Assembly: GCF_005234135.1 (NCBI RefSeq)
Contig: NZ_CP039965.1
Location: forward strand, 992,001-1,056,000
Reading direction: 5' to 3'
Origin: Pseudorhodobacter turbinis
Lineage (GTDB): Bacteria > Pseudomonadota > Alphaproteobacteria > Rhodobacterales > Rhodobacteraceae
DNA: 64,000 nt
Shown: piece by piece, positions 52,232 to 61,150 of the stretch
Numbering within the stretch: the first letter of the stretch is position 1
Layout: each line of letters begins with the position of its first letter
Notes under the pieces: model-generated
Database searches by the model: none
Told to the model about the DNA's origin: nothing
What the model saw: the letters and a program-made list of their open reading frames with translations, nothing else
Made by a program: the position numbers and the translations under genes

Positions 52232-54277
52232 TCAGTCCCCCGCAACAACGGTTAGAAATGCAGCGCCGAAACGTTCGGTCTTTGGCCCGCCCATGCCGGG
52301 GATACGGTCCAGCTCGGCCAATGTGGCGGGGCGTCTTTCGGCGATATGGCGCAGGGTGGTTTGGGTACAGGAAAGCGGTTTGTCGATGCCATCTGGCCCG
52401 CGCTGCAAATCCAGATGCACCTGTGCCAGCCGGTCAAAAACCTCGCCCGCGTCACGCCCCGCAAGGCGCATCCGTTGCGGGTGAAGCTGTTCGGCCTGCG
52501 CGCCCGTAACCACCGCCAGAAAAGATGAGCCATAGCTTTCCAGCTTCTTCGCGCCGATGCCATTGATGCGCGCCATATCGTCAAGGGTTTCGGGGCGGGT
52601 TTCGGCCATCTCGATCAGGGTCCGGTCGGGAAAGATCACATAGGCCGGCACGCGCGCCGCCTCGGCCAAGGCGCGGCGCTTGGCCTTGAGGGCGGAAAGC
52701 AGGGGCGCATCTTCGTCCGAGACCATCGTCTTGACCACAGGGCGCGAGGTCGCCGACTGGATCGTATCCTTGCGCAGGGTGATGCTTTCCTCACCGCGCA
52801 GAATGGGGCGGGCGGCATCGGTCATGCGCAGCGCGCCGTAACGTTCGGTATCGGGGCGCACCAGATCACGCCCCATCATCTGACGGAATACAGCACCCCA
52901 TGCAGGCTTGGACAGCTCCTTGCCCACGGCAAAGGTTGGCAATTGGTCATGGCCACGCTGTCGCACCTTTTCGGTGGAATTGCCGGTCAGTATATCAATC
53001 AGATGCCCCGCGCCAAAGGATTCCCCCGTGCGCAGAATCGCCGAAAGCGCCTTGCGCACAGCCTCGGTCGCATCAAACACCAAGGCGGGCCGGTCGCAAA
53101 TATCACAGTTTTTACAAGCGGTTGAGGTTTCGCCAAAGTATCCAAGCAACACTTGGCGGCGACAGCCCGTCGCCTCGGCCAAGCCCAAAAGCGCATTCAG
53201 GCGGGCATGATCGGCATCCTTGCGTTCAACCGGGGCAAGCCCTTCGTCAATCTGCGAGCGGCGCAGGCGGATATCATCGGGACCGTAAAGCGTCAGCGTC
53301 TCGGCAGGGGCGCTGTCACGACCGGCGCGGCCGATTTCCTGATAATAACCCTCAATGGATTTGGGTAAATCGGCATGGGCGACCCAGCGGATATCGGGCT
53401 TGTCGATCCCCATCCCAAAGGCCACCGTCGCCACCACGATCAACCCGTCCTCGCGTTGGAAACGGGCCTCGGTGGTGCGGCGATCCTCGGCATCCATGCC
53501 GCCGTGATAAGAGGTGGCCAAATGCCCCGCCTCGCCCAGCGCTTGGGCCAGCGTTTCGGTTTTGGCGCGGGTACCACAATAGACAATGCCCGACTGCCCT
53601 TTACGCGCGGCGGCAAAGGCCAGAATCTGCTTGCGCGGATTGTCTTTGACCGCAAAAGCCAGATGGATATTGGGCCGGTCAAAGCCGCGCAGAAAGGTCG
53701 AGGGAGCCTCTCCATCAAACAGCCGCGAGATGATCTCGGTGCGGGTTTCCTCATCCGCGGTGGCGGTGAAGGCGGCAAGCGGCACGTTCAGCGTGCGGCG
53801 CAACTCCCCGATCCGCAGATAATCAGGCCGGAAGTCATGGCCCCATTGGCTGACGCAATGCGCCTCATCCACCGCGATCGCGGAAACGCCAATCCGGCGC
53901 AACATTTGCAGCGACGCCCCCGAGGCAAGACGTTCCGGCGCGAGGTACAGCAGCTTCAAGCGACCTTCATCCAGCGCGCGGAAAACCTCCTCGGTTTCCT
54001 CATCCGTGTTGCCAGAGGTCAGCGCGCCCGCCTCAACCCCTGCCGCCTTCAGCGCACGCACCTGATCGCGCATAAGGGCGATCAAAGGCGAGATAACAAC
54101 CGTTACCCCTTCGCGACACATCGCGGGCAGCTGGAAGCACAGGGATTTCCCGCCCCCCGTCGGCATGATCGCAAGCGTGTTTTCGCCAGCCAGAACGGCG
54201 CTTACAATCTCGGCCTGACCGGGCCGGAATTCGGAAAACCCGAAGACAGAGGAGAGAAGATCAGAAGGGTCAGACAT
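52232..54277 (-). CDS. recQ: ATP-dependent DNA helicase RecQ with two HRDC-like domains
   Basis: Start at 54277 (MSDPSDLLSS); a TTG three bases upstream is an alternative. The 681-residue protein has Walker A (MPTGGGKSLCFQLP), AVDEAHCVSQWGHDFRPDY for motif II, a helicase C-terminal lobe ending at QEIGRAGRD, an RQC zinc site (CRRQVLLGYF, CKNCDIC near residue 370), and a winged helix. It then carries two HRDC-like repeats instead of one (residues about 515-590 and 605-680, each ending in a GIGAKK or GMGGPK turn). The length exceeds E. coli RecQ because of this. The enzyme unwinds DNA 3' to 5' in recombination repair. Confidence 0.92.
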   Translation of the reverse strand: MSDPSDLLSSVFGFSEFRPGQAEIVSAVLAGENTLAIMPTGGGKSLCFQLPAMCREGVTVVISPLIALMRDQVRALKAAGVEAGALTSGNTDEETEEVFRALDEGRLKLLYLAPERLASGASLQMLRRIGVSAIAVDEAHCVSQWGHDFRPDYLRIGELRRTLNVPLAAFTATADEETRTEIISRLFDGEAPSTFLRGFDRPNIHLAFAVKDNPRKQILAFAAARKGQSGIVYCGTRAKTETLAQALGEAGHLATSYHGGMDAEDRRTTEARFQREDGLIVVATVAFGMGIDKPDIRWVAHADLPKSIEGYYQEIGRAGRDSAPAETLTLYGPDDIRLRRSQIDEGLAPVERKDADHARLNALLGLAEATGCRRQVLLGYFGETSTACKNCDICDRPALVFDATEAVRKALSAILRTGESFGAGHLIDILTGNSTEKVRQRGHDQLPTFAVGKELSKPAWGAVFRQMMGRDLVRPDTERYGALRMTDAARPILRGEESITLRKDTIQSATSRPVVKTMVSDEDAPLLSALKAKRRALAEAARVPAYVIFPDRTLIEMAETRPETLDDMARINGIGAKKLESYGSSFLAVVTGAQAEQLHPQRMRLAGRDAGEVFDRLAQVHLDLQRGPDGIDKPLSCTQTTLRHIAERRPATLAELDRIPGMGGPKTERFGAAFLTVVAGD

Positions 54278-54283
54278 CAAGGA

Positions 54284-54571
54284 TCAGTAGAACATGGCGG
54301 CGTTATTCACCAAAACAATGCGCAACACATAGATCACCAAAATCGCCACCAGTGGTGCCAGATCAAGACCCAACCCTTGCGGCAAAAAGGAACGAAGGCG
54401 CGAATATGCAGGCTCCAAAATCCGGTTCAAACCGTTCCAGATTTGGCCAACCAAAGGCTGGCGCAGGTTCAGAACCTGAAAGTTGATCAACCAGCTCATG
54501 ATAATATGCGCGATGATGAAAAATTGTGCGACTTGCAGCAAAAGCATCAGGATTTCGAACAAAGAGGTCAT
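54284..54571 (-). CDS. YggT-family membrane protein
   Basis: The 95-residue protein has two hydrophobic segments (residues 5-27 and 70-92) around the conserved ILEPAYSRLRSFLPQGLGLDLAPL-type motif of the YggT family (motif at residues 51-74). YggT proteins have been linked to cell shape and division in some bacteria; the role here is unknown. RecQ starts seven bases further on, so they may be co-transcribed. Confidence 0.85.
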   Translation of the reverse strand: MTSLFEILMLLLQVAQFFIIAHIIMSWLINFQVLNLRQPLVGQIWNGLNRILEPAYSRLRSFLPQGLGLDLAPLVAILVIYVLRIVLVNNAAMFY

Positions 54572-54701
54572 TTAGGGGGCTCCGGCCACTATGGATTGTG
54601 GATAGGTAAGCCGCCTGCGCAAAAAGGGCAACCGTTTCCGCAGGGTTGTGCTTGACCATTGCGCCGCAGTGCGGCAACCAAACCAACAAAAGGAGGCCGC
54701 G

Positions 54702-55235
54702 ATGTACCCCTATCTGCGCATGTTCAAAGAGTTGTGGAAGTTCCGCAATGCCCCCCCTCTTCCCATTCTGGGTACCCATATCAGCCACCACCGCTGCTGG
54801 CCCCAAGATATTGACCCGTGGTGGGAGCTGAATAACGGGCGCACGCTGACGCTTTATGATCTGGGGCGGCTGCCTTTGGGCCAGCGCACAGGCCTGCATA
54901 AGACGCTGAAGGCCAATGGCTGGGGGATGACCGTTGCCGGTGCCAGCACCCGCTATCGCCGCCGGGTCCGGCTGTTCCACCGGATAGAGATGGTTACCCG
55001 CTGTATCGGCTGGGATGCACGTTTTATTTATATCGAGCAAAGCATGTGGAAGGATGGTGAGTGTACCAGTCACGTCTTGCTGCGGAGCGCGATCACCTCC
55101 AAGGCCGGAATCGTGCCACCCGAACAGGTCCTGCAAGCCCTTGGCCAATCGCCCCAAAGCCCCGCCCTGCCCGATTGGGTGCAGGGCTGGATCGACGCGG
55201 ATGCCGACCGCCCTTGGCCACCGGTGCGCGCATAA
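54702..55235 (+). CDS. Acyl-CoA thioesterase-like protein
   Basis: AAGGAGG eight bases before the ATG at 54702 sets the start. The 177-residue hot-dog-fold protein resembles THEM6/4HBT_2-type thioesterases: NNGRTLTLYDLGR near residue 46 and the RRRVRLFHRIEM strand near 85 are typical, with a helix around the active region. No catalytic aspartate is certain; function on acyl-CoA is inferred from fold only. An MFS exporter gene follows. Confidence 0.7.
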   Translation: MYPYLRMFKELWKFRNAPPLPILGTHISHHRCWPQDIDPWWELNNGRTLTLYDLGRLPLGQRTGLHKTLKANGWGMTVAGASTRYRRRVRLFHRIEMVTRCIGWDARFIYIEQSMWKDGECTSHVLLRSAITSKAGIVPPEQVLQALGQSPQSPALPDWVQGWIDADADRPWPPVRA

Positions 55236-55291
55236 ACCTTGCGTCAAACGCCGGTTTCAGGCTTGATCACAAGCAATGCAGGAGACGGTAG

Positions 55292-56635
55292 ATGACGCGC
55301 GCAAAGAAACAGATCTGGGGCTGGTTCTTTTTCGATTGGGCAAGCCAGCCTTACAGCACCCTGCTGATCACCTTCATCTTTGCCCCCTATATTGCGGATA
55401 TGCTGGGCGATGGCAGCCGCGCCCAAGCGGTTTGGGGCTACGGTATCGGGCTGGCGGGCTTGGTGATTGCGTTGCTGGCACCCTTGCTGGGGGTCATCGC
55501 GGATAAATCGGGTGGGCGGATGCGGTTTATTGCGCTGTTCTCGGTGCTTTATGTGCTTGGCGCATGGGGGCTATGGTATGCCGCGCCGAATGATTTCAAC
55601 CTATTCTTCGTTATGGGCTCTTTCGCGCTTGGCCTGATCGGGATGGAATTTGCGACCCTCTTTTCCAATGCCATGCTGCCCGATCTTGGAACCCGAGAGG
55701 AGATTGGCCGGATTTCCGGCTCTGGCTGGGCATTTGGATATTTGGGCGGTCTGTTGTCGCTGATCATCATGCTGTTGCTTTTGGCCGAGGGGGCCACGGG
55801 CAAAACCTTGCTGGGCATCGCGCCGCTGTTCGGGCTGGATGCCGCCGCGCGTGAGGGAACGCGGGCCGTCGGGCCGTTCACTGCAATCTGGTATATCGTC
55901 TTTATGGTGCCGTTCTTTTTGTGGGTCCGCGAACCGCCCCGTCCCGCCGCCCTGTCAATTCGGGCCGCCGCCAAAACCGCCCTCCCCGATCTTGTGCAAA
56001 GCTTAAAGACCCTGCCTGCCCGCCGCAGCCTCTTTGCCTTTCTGGGCAGCTCGATGCTTTACCGCGATGCGCTGAACGGGATGTATGTGTTTGGTGGCAT
56101 CTATGCCGTCGGCGTCTTGGGGTGGAGCGTGATTGACGTGGGTATCTTTGGCATCCTCGCCGCTTTCTCGGGCGCGGTGTTTGCATGGCTTGGCGGCAAG
56201 GCCGACAGCCGTTTCGGCCCCAAGCCGGTCATCGGCCTTTGCGTATTGGTCCTGACAGCGGTTGCGATTGGTGTGGCGCTGGTTTCGCGCACATCCGTCT
56301 TTGGCATCCCTGTGGCGGCCACAAGCGCGCTGCCCGATGTCGTGTTCTATGCCATGGGCGCGCTGATCGGGGCGGCGGGGGGCGCGCTGCAATCGGCCAG
56401 CCGGACGATGATGGTCCATCAGGCCGATCCGGCCCATATCACCGAGGCCTTCGGGCTTTACGCGCTGGCGGGCAAGGCGACCTCCTTCCTCGCGCCCTTG
56501 TCGATCGGGGTGGTGACCGATATCACCGGAAGCCAGCAACTTGGCATTTCACCGTTGATCGTGCTATTTCTGCTCGGGCTGGTTCTGCTGCTGTGGGTAA
56601 AACCGCAAGGTGATCGAAACATAGGGGCGCCGTGA
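55292..56635 (+). CDS. MFS transporter, UMF1/Atg22-like
   Basis: The 447-residue protein opens with IWGWFFFDWASQPYSTL, the UMF1 family start, and has twelve predicted membrane helices. The A motif between helices 2 and 3 (GVIADKSGGRMR) is present. Relatives include yeast Atg22, a vacuolar amino-acid exporter; bacterial members are of unknown substrate. Its stop overlaps the mepA start (TGATG), so the two are coupled. Confidence 0.85.
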   Translation: MTRAKKQIWGWFFFDWASQPYSTLLITFIFAPYIADMLGDGSRAQAVWGYGIGLAGLVIALLAPLLGVIADKSGGRMRFIALFSVLYVLGAWGLWYAAPNDFNLFFVMGSFALGLIGMEFATLFSNAMLPDLGTREEIGRISGSGWAFGYLGGLLSLIIMLLLLAEGATGKTLLGIAPLFGLDAAAREGTRAVGPFTAIWYIVFMVPFFLWVREPPRPAALSIRAAAKTALPDLVQSLKTLPARRSLFAFLGSSMLYRDALNGMYVFGGIYAVGVLGWSVIDVGIFGILAAFSGAVFAWLGGKADSRFGPKPVIGLCVLVLTAVAIGVALVSRTSVFGIPVAATSALPDVVFYAMGALIGAAGGALQSASRTMMVHQADPAHITEAFGLYALAGKATSFLAPLSIGVVTDITGSQQLGISPLIVLFLLGLVLLLWVKPQGDRNIGAP

Positions 56636-57534
56636 TGTTGAAGCCGTTTATCCTTGGACTGCTTTTGACAGCAGTGGCCGCACCCGTTCAGGCCGAACCA
56701 TTGGCCAACCGCTTGTTTGGCGCCGAAAAGACAGCATCGCGGCAGGCGGCCATGCCGGTTGGCAGCTATGCCAAGGGCTGCGCTGCGGGGCAGGTACAAC
56801 TGCCTGAAAATGGCCCGACATGGCAAGCCATGCGCCTTTCGCGTGATCGCCACTGGGGCCAACCCGTCATGATCGACTATCTGCAAGACCTGAGCCGCAT
56901 GGCCGTCAAGGTCGGCTGGAAGGGGCTATATATCGGCGATATTGCGCAACCGCGTGGCGGGCCGATGACATCGGGGCACGCCAGCCATCAGATCGGGCTG
57001 GATGCCGATGTCTGGATGCGCCCGCCCAGCCGGTTGAACCTGTCACGAAGCGAACGTGAAAAGATCGGGTCCATTCCGGTTCGTTCCAAGAACCAACGCT
57101 CTGTGACCAAAAACTGGACGCGCAGCCATCACGCGCTGCTGAAAGCTGCCGCATCCGACAGGCGCGTGGACCGGATTTTCGTCGCCGCCGCCGTCAAGCT
57201 GGAAATGTGCAAGACGGCGCGGCGGTCGGATAAACGCTGGCTGCAAAAGATCCGCCCCGTCGCCGGGCATGACACCCATTTTCACGTCAGGCTGAAATGC
57301 CCGCGCGGGGCCTCGGCCTGCGTGACGCAAAAGCCCACTGTGTCCTCGCTCTCTAAGGGCGGGAACGGTTGTGATGCAACCTTGCGCTGGTGGGTGACAG
57401 ATTACCTCAACCCGCCCAAAGCCGCACCGAAACCAAAGAAGCCGAAAAAGAAAACCGCCCCCCGCAAGCGCCCACGTCAATTCACCATGGCGGACCTGCC
57501 GAACCAGTGCAAAAACGTTCTCAACGCGCGCTGA
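56635..57534 (+). CDS. mepA: Penicillin-insensitive murein endopeptidase
   Basis: ATG at 56635 overlaps the preceding stop; a GTG three bases earlier is possible. The 299-residue protein has a signal peptide (about 18 residues ending VQA). It has the zinc ligands of the LAS-type peptidase: [18 protein letters not shown] (His and Asp near residues 113-120) and [12 protein letters not shown] (near 208-213). It cuts D-Ala-meso-DAP cross-links of peptidoglycan in the periplasm. A basic C-terminal tail ([15 protein letters not shown]) may bind the wall. The next gene overlaps it by 28 bases. Confidence 0.93.
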   Translation: MLKPFILGLLLTAVAAPVQAEPLANRLFGAEKTASRQAAMPVGSYAKGCAAGQVQLPENGPTWQAMRLSRDRHWGQPVMIDYLQDLSRMAVKVGWKGLYIGDIAQPRGGPMTSGHASHQIGLDADVWMRPPSRLNLSRSEREKIGSIPVRSKNQRSVTKNWTRSHHALLKAAASDRRVDRIFVAAAVKLEMCKTARRSDKRWLQKIRPVAGHDTHFHVRLKCPRGASACVTQKPTVSSLSKGGNGCDATLRWWVTDYLNPPKAAPKPKKPKKKTAPRKRPRQFTMADLPNQCKNVLNAR

Positions 57535-58406
57535 TTGCGGGGCTATGCGGGCTGCTTGCGCTTGGAGGAAGTGCCGCCCCCAAGCGCCCCCCCGGCTTTA
57601 TTGCGACCTATGTCTGGCAAAGCGATGACCCGAAGCATGGCGGCTTTTCGGGAATAGAAATCTCTGCCGATGGCCTGGATTTTACCGTGATCAGTGACCG
57701 CGCCGGCTGGACCAAGGGCCGGATAACCCGCGATGCGCAGGGCAATGTTACGGCGATGCACGCGGCCCCCGTGGCCCCGTTGCGTGATGTCAACGATGCC
57801 CAGCTAACCGGACAGCGTGCCGATACCGAAGGCATGGCACGCGGGCCAAACGGCCAGACCTATATCAGCTTTGAGGGGCATGCCTTCGCACGGATCATGA
57901 TTTTTGACGACCTGACTGGACCCGGCCGCGACCTGCCCCGCCCGCCCGAATTTGCCACCCTGCGCAACAATGGCGGGCTGGAGGCCTTGGCCATTGACGC
58001 GGATGGCGCGCTTTATACCCTGCCCGAAAGCCCGAGGGGCGGCGGCCCTCTGCCCCTCTACCGCTATGCCGACGGACGGTGGAGCCAAACCCTGCACCTG
58101 CCCCGCACCAAGGGGTTCGACCCTGTGGGCGCTGATTTCGGCCCCGACGGGCGGTTTTATTTGCTGGAGCGCGGCTTTCACGGCCTGTTCGGTTTTTCCA
58201 GCCGGGTGCGCAGCTTTGCGCTTAACAGCGACGGCTTTCACGACGCGCGGATCGAGATGCAAAGCCCCGCCGGAACCTATGACAACCTTGAAGCGCTTGC
58301 CGCCTGGCGTGATGCGAAGGGCGACATACGCCTGACCATGATGTCGGATGACAACTTCTTTTGGCCGCAACGCACCGAGGTTGTCGAATACCGTGTGATC
58401 CCATGA
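57507..58406 (+). CDS. Phytase-like esterase (esterase-like activity of phytase domain)
   Basis: A GTG at 57507 inside the mepA 3' end gives a signal peptide ([17 protein letters not shown]) followed by a beta-propeller-type domain of about 260 residues. [21 protein letters not shown] (near 45), ADTEGMARG and [22 protein letters not shown] motifs match the PF13449 family; the frame upstream to 57390 is shadowed by mepA. The protein would act in the periplasm; natural substrate unknown. The 28-base overlap with mepA implies coupling or reinitiation. Confidence 0.8.
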   Translation: MQKRSQRALIAGLCGLLALGGSAAPKRPPGFIATYVWQSDDPKHGGFSGIEISADGLDFTVISDRAGWTKGRITRDAQGNVTAMHAAPVAPLRDVNDAQLTGQRADTEGMARGPNGQTYISFEGHAFARIMIFDDLTGPGRDLPRPPEFATLRNNGGLEALAIDADGALYTLPESPRGGGPLPLYRYADGRWSQTLHLPRTKGFDPVGADFGPDGRFYLLERGFHGLFGFSSRVRSFALNSDGFHDARIEMQSPAGTYDNLEALAAWRDAKGDIRLTMMSDDNFFWPQRTEVVEYRVIP

Positions 58407-58506
58407 CGGACCGGATTGACAAGCAGCCCCGCAAGCACGTAAGCCCAACGCGTCCCACACTTTGGGGGCCAAGTCTCCGCTACCTTGATAAAACGGAAAA
58501 ATTGAA

Positions 58507-59130
58507 ATGACCCGAAACCTGATCCCCGGCGTTCTCGCCATGGCGGCCATCGTTGTGGCCTCGAATATTCTGGTGCAATACCTTTTTGGCCAATGGCTGA
58601 CTTGGGGCGCCTTTACCTATCCCTTCGCCTTTCTTGTCACTGATCTTATGAACCGCATCTATGGCGCAGCGGCTGCGCGACGGGTGGTCTTGGTCGGCTT
58701 TGGTGTGGGGCTTTTGTGCTCTTTCATCGGCACCCAGATCATGGGGGAGTTCGGGCCGCTGGTCACATTGCGTATCGCGATCGCATCCGGCACCGCGTTT
58801 TTGACTGCACAGCTTTTGGATGTCGCAATCTTTGATCGCTTGCGCAACGGGGCTTGGTGGCGCGCGCCTATGGTTTCCACCCTTGTGGGGGCGACCGTGG
58901 ATACGACGATCTTCTTCACCATCGCCTTTTCGACATGGCTGATCTGGCTAGAACCGGGCAACGATATTTCCTGGGCCAGTGAGGCGCTGCCACTGCTCGG
59001 GCTTGGGCCAGCAGCACCTTTGTGGGTATCGCTGGCGGTCGCAGATTGGGGCGTAAAGCTATCGCTATCAGTGATCGCCCTGATCCCGTTTCGGATAATT
59101 GTGCAAAGGTTATCGCCCAAGTCTACCTGA
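58507..59130 (+). CDS. Queuosine-precursor transporter, YhhQ/VUT family
   Basis: The 207-residue protein has six hydrophobic helices and YhhQ-type motifs: LTWGAFTYPFAFLVTDLMNRIYG near residue 37 and a DTTIFFTIAF segment near 138. The family (also called vitamin uptake transporters) imports queuosine precursors such as preQ0/preQ1. I looked for a preQ1 riboswitch in the 100 bases upstream and did not find one. Confidence 0.83.
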   Translation: MTRNLIPGVLAMAAIVVASNILVQYLFGQWLTWGAFTYPFAFLVTDLMNRIYGAAAARRVVLVGFGVGLLCSFIGTQIMGEFGPLVTLRIAIASGTAFLTAQLLDVAIFDRLRNGAWWRAPMVSTLVGATVDTTIFFTIAFSTWLIWLEPGNDISWASEALPLLGLGPAAPLWVSLAVADWGVKLSLSVIALIPFRIIVQRLSPKST

Positions 59131-59344
59131 TTTTGGGCCCATGCCGTCGGTTCTGCAGACTGGTAGGGGTGGGCCTGTCTTGATCGAATACCCTGATGAC
59201 GTGAATGCTGTAGTAGAGACCTCTCGACGTCAGGCTGAAAAGGCCTTGCACTGGTCATCCTGGCATGATGATTTCAGGTTATGATGGGCAGTCCCGCGAA
59301 GAGGCGATGCAATCCATCTTAAAACGAACCCGCGGCGGCTGTAA
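59131..59344. other. Intergenic stretch with no gene
   Basis: This 214-base gap between convergent genes holds no convincing frame; a 61-codon frame overlapping the YhhQ end has atypical composition and no ribosome-binding site. No U-rich terminator was seen. Confidence 0.5.
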
Positions 59345-60373
59345 TCAATTGCCCAACGCACGCCTGTCTTCCATCGAAGACTTGAACATTTGCGCCTGCC
59401 CCCGTCCCGCATTTTTAGATGCATACAAGGCCTCATCCGCATCACTCAACATACGGTCCGCTTCTGGCGGACAGTAATTTATGGATATGGTAATGCCGAT
59501 GCTCGCGGAAATGCGGCATGGTTTCCCGCCGAAAAATGAAGGTTCTCTGAGTCGTTCCACCACGCGGTCAGCGATGTTTGATAGCTTTTCTGAGTCTGTT
59601 AGTTCTTGGAAAACAATAACAAATTCATCGCCACCCACACGTGCAACCGTATCACAATCCCGGGTCTCGGACAAAAGCGACCTTGCCACCTCACGCAGCA
59701 CATGATCGCCTGCAGCATGACCCAAGGTATCATTGACCGCCTTGAAGTAGTCCAGGTCGATATGCATTAAACCAAAGGGAACCTGACCTTCGATGAGCTC
59801 TGTCATCGTAAGGTCCAATGCACGGCGGTTGCGCAAACCGGTCAACATATCAGTGAGCGCCTGCTGTTCTGCTTCGTCGCGGGCACCCTTCAAGCGCAGG
59901 TTCAATCGCCGCAACTCTTCTGTTACGGCAGTCTTTGCCTCCACCAGATAGAGCAGCTCCATTGCCAGCTCCGTAGCCGCAAAATCTGCAGCCGTCAGCT
60001 GGAATGCCGAGACCGCGTAAATCACACCAACACCAAATGACAGATTTAACAGAACTGCCCCTTGCTGTTCCAGCGGGACCGCAATTCCGCGCAGCGCATA
60101 GGCGCCCGTCCCAATCCGCGGGCATATGGACAAGGTCTTACCCGCGCGGCGATGCAAATCATCTACCGCGAAAATTCCACCCGGACCACGCACTTCAAAG
60201 AGGTCAAAAAAGTTCTCGCCCTCCAGCTCTATGGTGCCAAAGGCTTTTTGCAAAGTTGTGCCTGCGGATTCGATGCGGCCCGTCGCCGACACCCAAATAT
60301 GCATTGGCATCAGCCGGTTCGCTGATGCTCTGCCTATCTGCAACGATTGTGTGCTTGATGCTACGCTTACCAT
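59345..60373 (-). CDS. GGDEF diguanylate cyclase with HNOBA-like sensory domain
   Basis: The 342-residue protein starts one base after the H-NOX-like gene ends. Residues 20-150 resemble the HNOBA/PAS-like domain that pairs with H-NOX proteins, then a coiled-coil linker (EELRRLNLRLKGARDEAEQQ), then a GGDEF domain with intact RVGGDEF signature near residue 250 and DLDYFKAVND. It should make cyclic di-GMP. No inhibitory RxxD site was noted at the usual five residues before the signature. In roseobacters an H-NOX protein and a diguanylate cyclase are known as a nitric-oxide-responsive pair. Confidence 0.88.
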   Translation of the reverse strand: MVSVASSTQSLQIGRASANRLMPMHIWVSATGRIESAGTTLQKAFGTIELEGENFFDLFEVRGPGGIFAVDDLHRRAGKTLSICPRIGTGAYALRGIAVPLEQQGAVLLNLSFGVGVIYAVSAFQLTAADFAATELAMELLYLVEAKTAVTEELRRLNLRLKGARDEAEQQALTDMLTGLRNRRALDLTMTELIEGQVPFGLMHIDLDYFKAVNDTLGHAAGDHVLREVARSLLSETRDCDTVARVGGDEFVIVFQELTDSEKLSNIADRVVERLREPSFFGGKPCRISASIGITISINYCPPEADRMLSDADEALYASKNAGRGQAQMFKSSMEDRRALGN

Positions 60374-60961
60374 TTACCCACCCCTAAGGGTCAGGTCGAA
60401 ACTCCGCCCCTCTGCATAAGATACTTCCAGTAAATGAATGAGAACCATCTCACCATCAATGCTATAACCATCATGATCCAGCATAACCAATGCGCCATAA
60501 TCATCAGCCATCGCGCGCAATAATCCGACAAGGACGTGGCCCATTCCCGTAATCGGGAAACGACATTGCAGCGCATAAAGTGACGGCGAAATTTCATACA
60601 GATCCAACACCGGCAGATCAATATCCGGCAGAGCAAGCTGCCCCCGCCCCCGCGTATCCTCCAGTGTCAGCAAAAACTCTGTAAATGTGGCACCCCCAAA
60701 GCGCAACAAACGGCGTAGGCTATCAAGCCCCGGGTTCGACACCAGAAAAGTGCCCAGATCCTCGAGAATCACCTCGCGCGGGCGGCTCAGGACCCGTTCC
60801 GCCGCTGACAAAACAGTCTCGGTCAAAGAAATATCATAGAGCAACATGGCTTCGAACCCGTCAAAGCCGAGTCCGGCCTGCCGCGCGACTTGAGCCCAAG
60901 CTGCATCACCATGCGTATCGCGCACATAGCGTTGAATTGCTCTGTTGATCAGCCCATGCAT
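60374..60961 (-). CDS. H-NOX-like protein without the usual heme ligands
   Basis: ATG at 60961 (MHGLINRAIQRYV) is preferred to 60985 because H-NOX proteins start this way and AGGGA lies eight bases before it. The 195-residue protein follows the H-NOX fold: an N-terminal helix pair, FGGATFTEFLLTLED near 88-102, then LALPDIDLPVLDL and GMGHVLVGLLRAMADDYGA. At the proximal heme position, where canonical H-NOX has a histidine (…LH), this protein has Thr-Arg (EDTRGR, residues 101-106). The YxSxR heme-propionate motif reads YEISPS instead. Heme binding is therefore doubtful; see findings. Confidence 0.82.
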   Translation of the reverse strand: MHGLINRAIQRYVRDTHGDAAWAQVARQAGLGFDGFEAMLLYDISLTETVLSAAERVLSRPREVILEDLGTFLVSNPGLDSLRRLLRFGGATFTEFLLTLEDTRGRGQLALPDIDLPVLDLYEISPSLYALQCRFPITGMGHVLVGLLRAMADDYGALVMLDHDGYSIDGEMVLIHLLEVSYAEGRSFDLTLRGG

Positions 60962-61150
60962 TCCCGCGGTCCCTGTATCTCCCATATGAGGTTACGTCCA
61001 AAAACCTTAATTTTTTCTCAACTGCAGGCTGAAAGAAACAATTTTAAGGTCGTGGGCGCAGTAACAGCAACAAGATGCCGTTCAAAGCGGCATAAAATAA
61101 TCCTTTATGCAATCAATGCTTGTGCCGCCTGAACGCAACACACCTTTCCG

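Noticed and set aside
58407..58506. preQ1 riboswitch upstream of the YhhQ-type transporter
   Set aside because: No recognisable preQ1-I, -II or -III pattern; only short unpaired stretches.
59099..59284. 61-codon frame after the YhhQ-type gene
   Set aside because: Overlaps the end of the transporter gene, lacks a ribosome site and has no domain.
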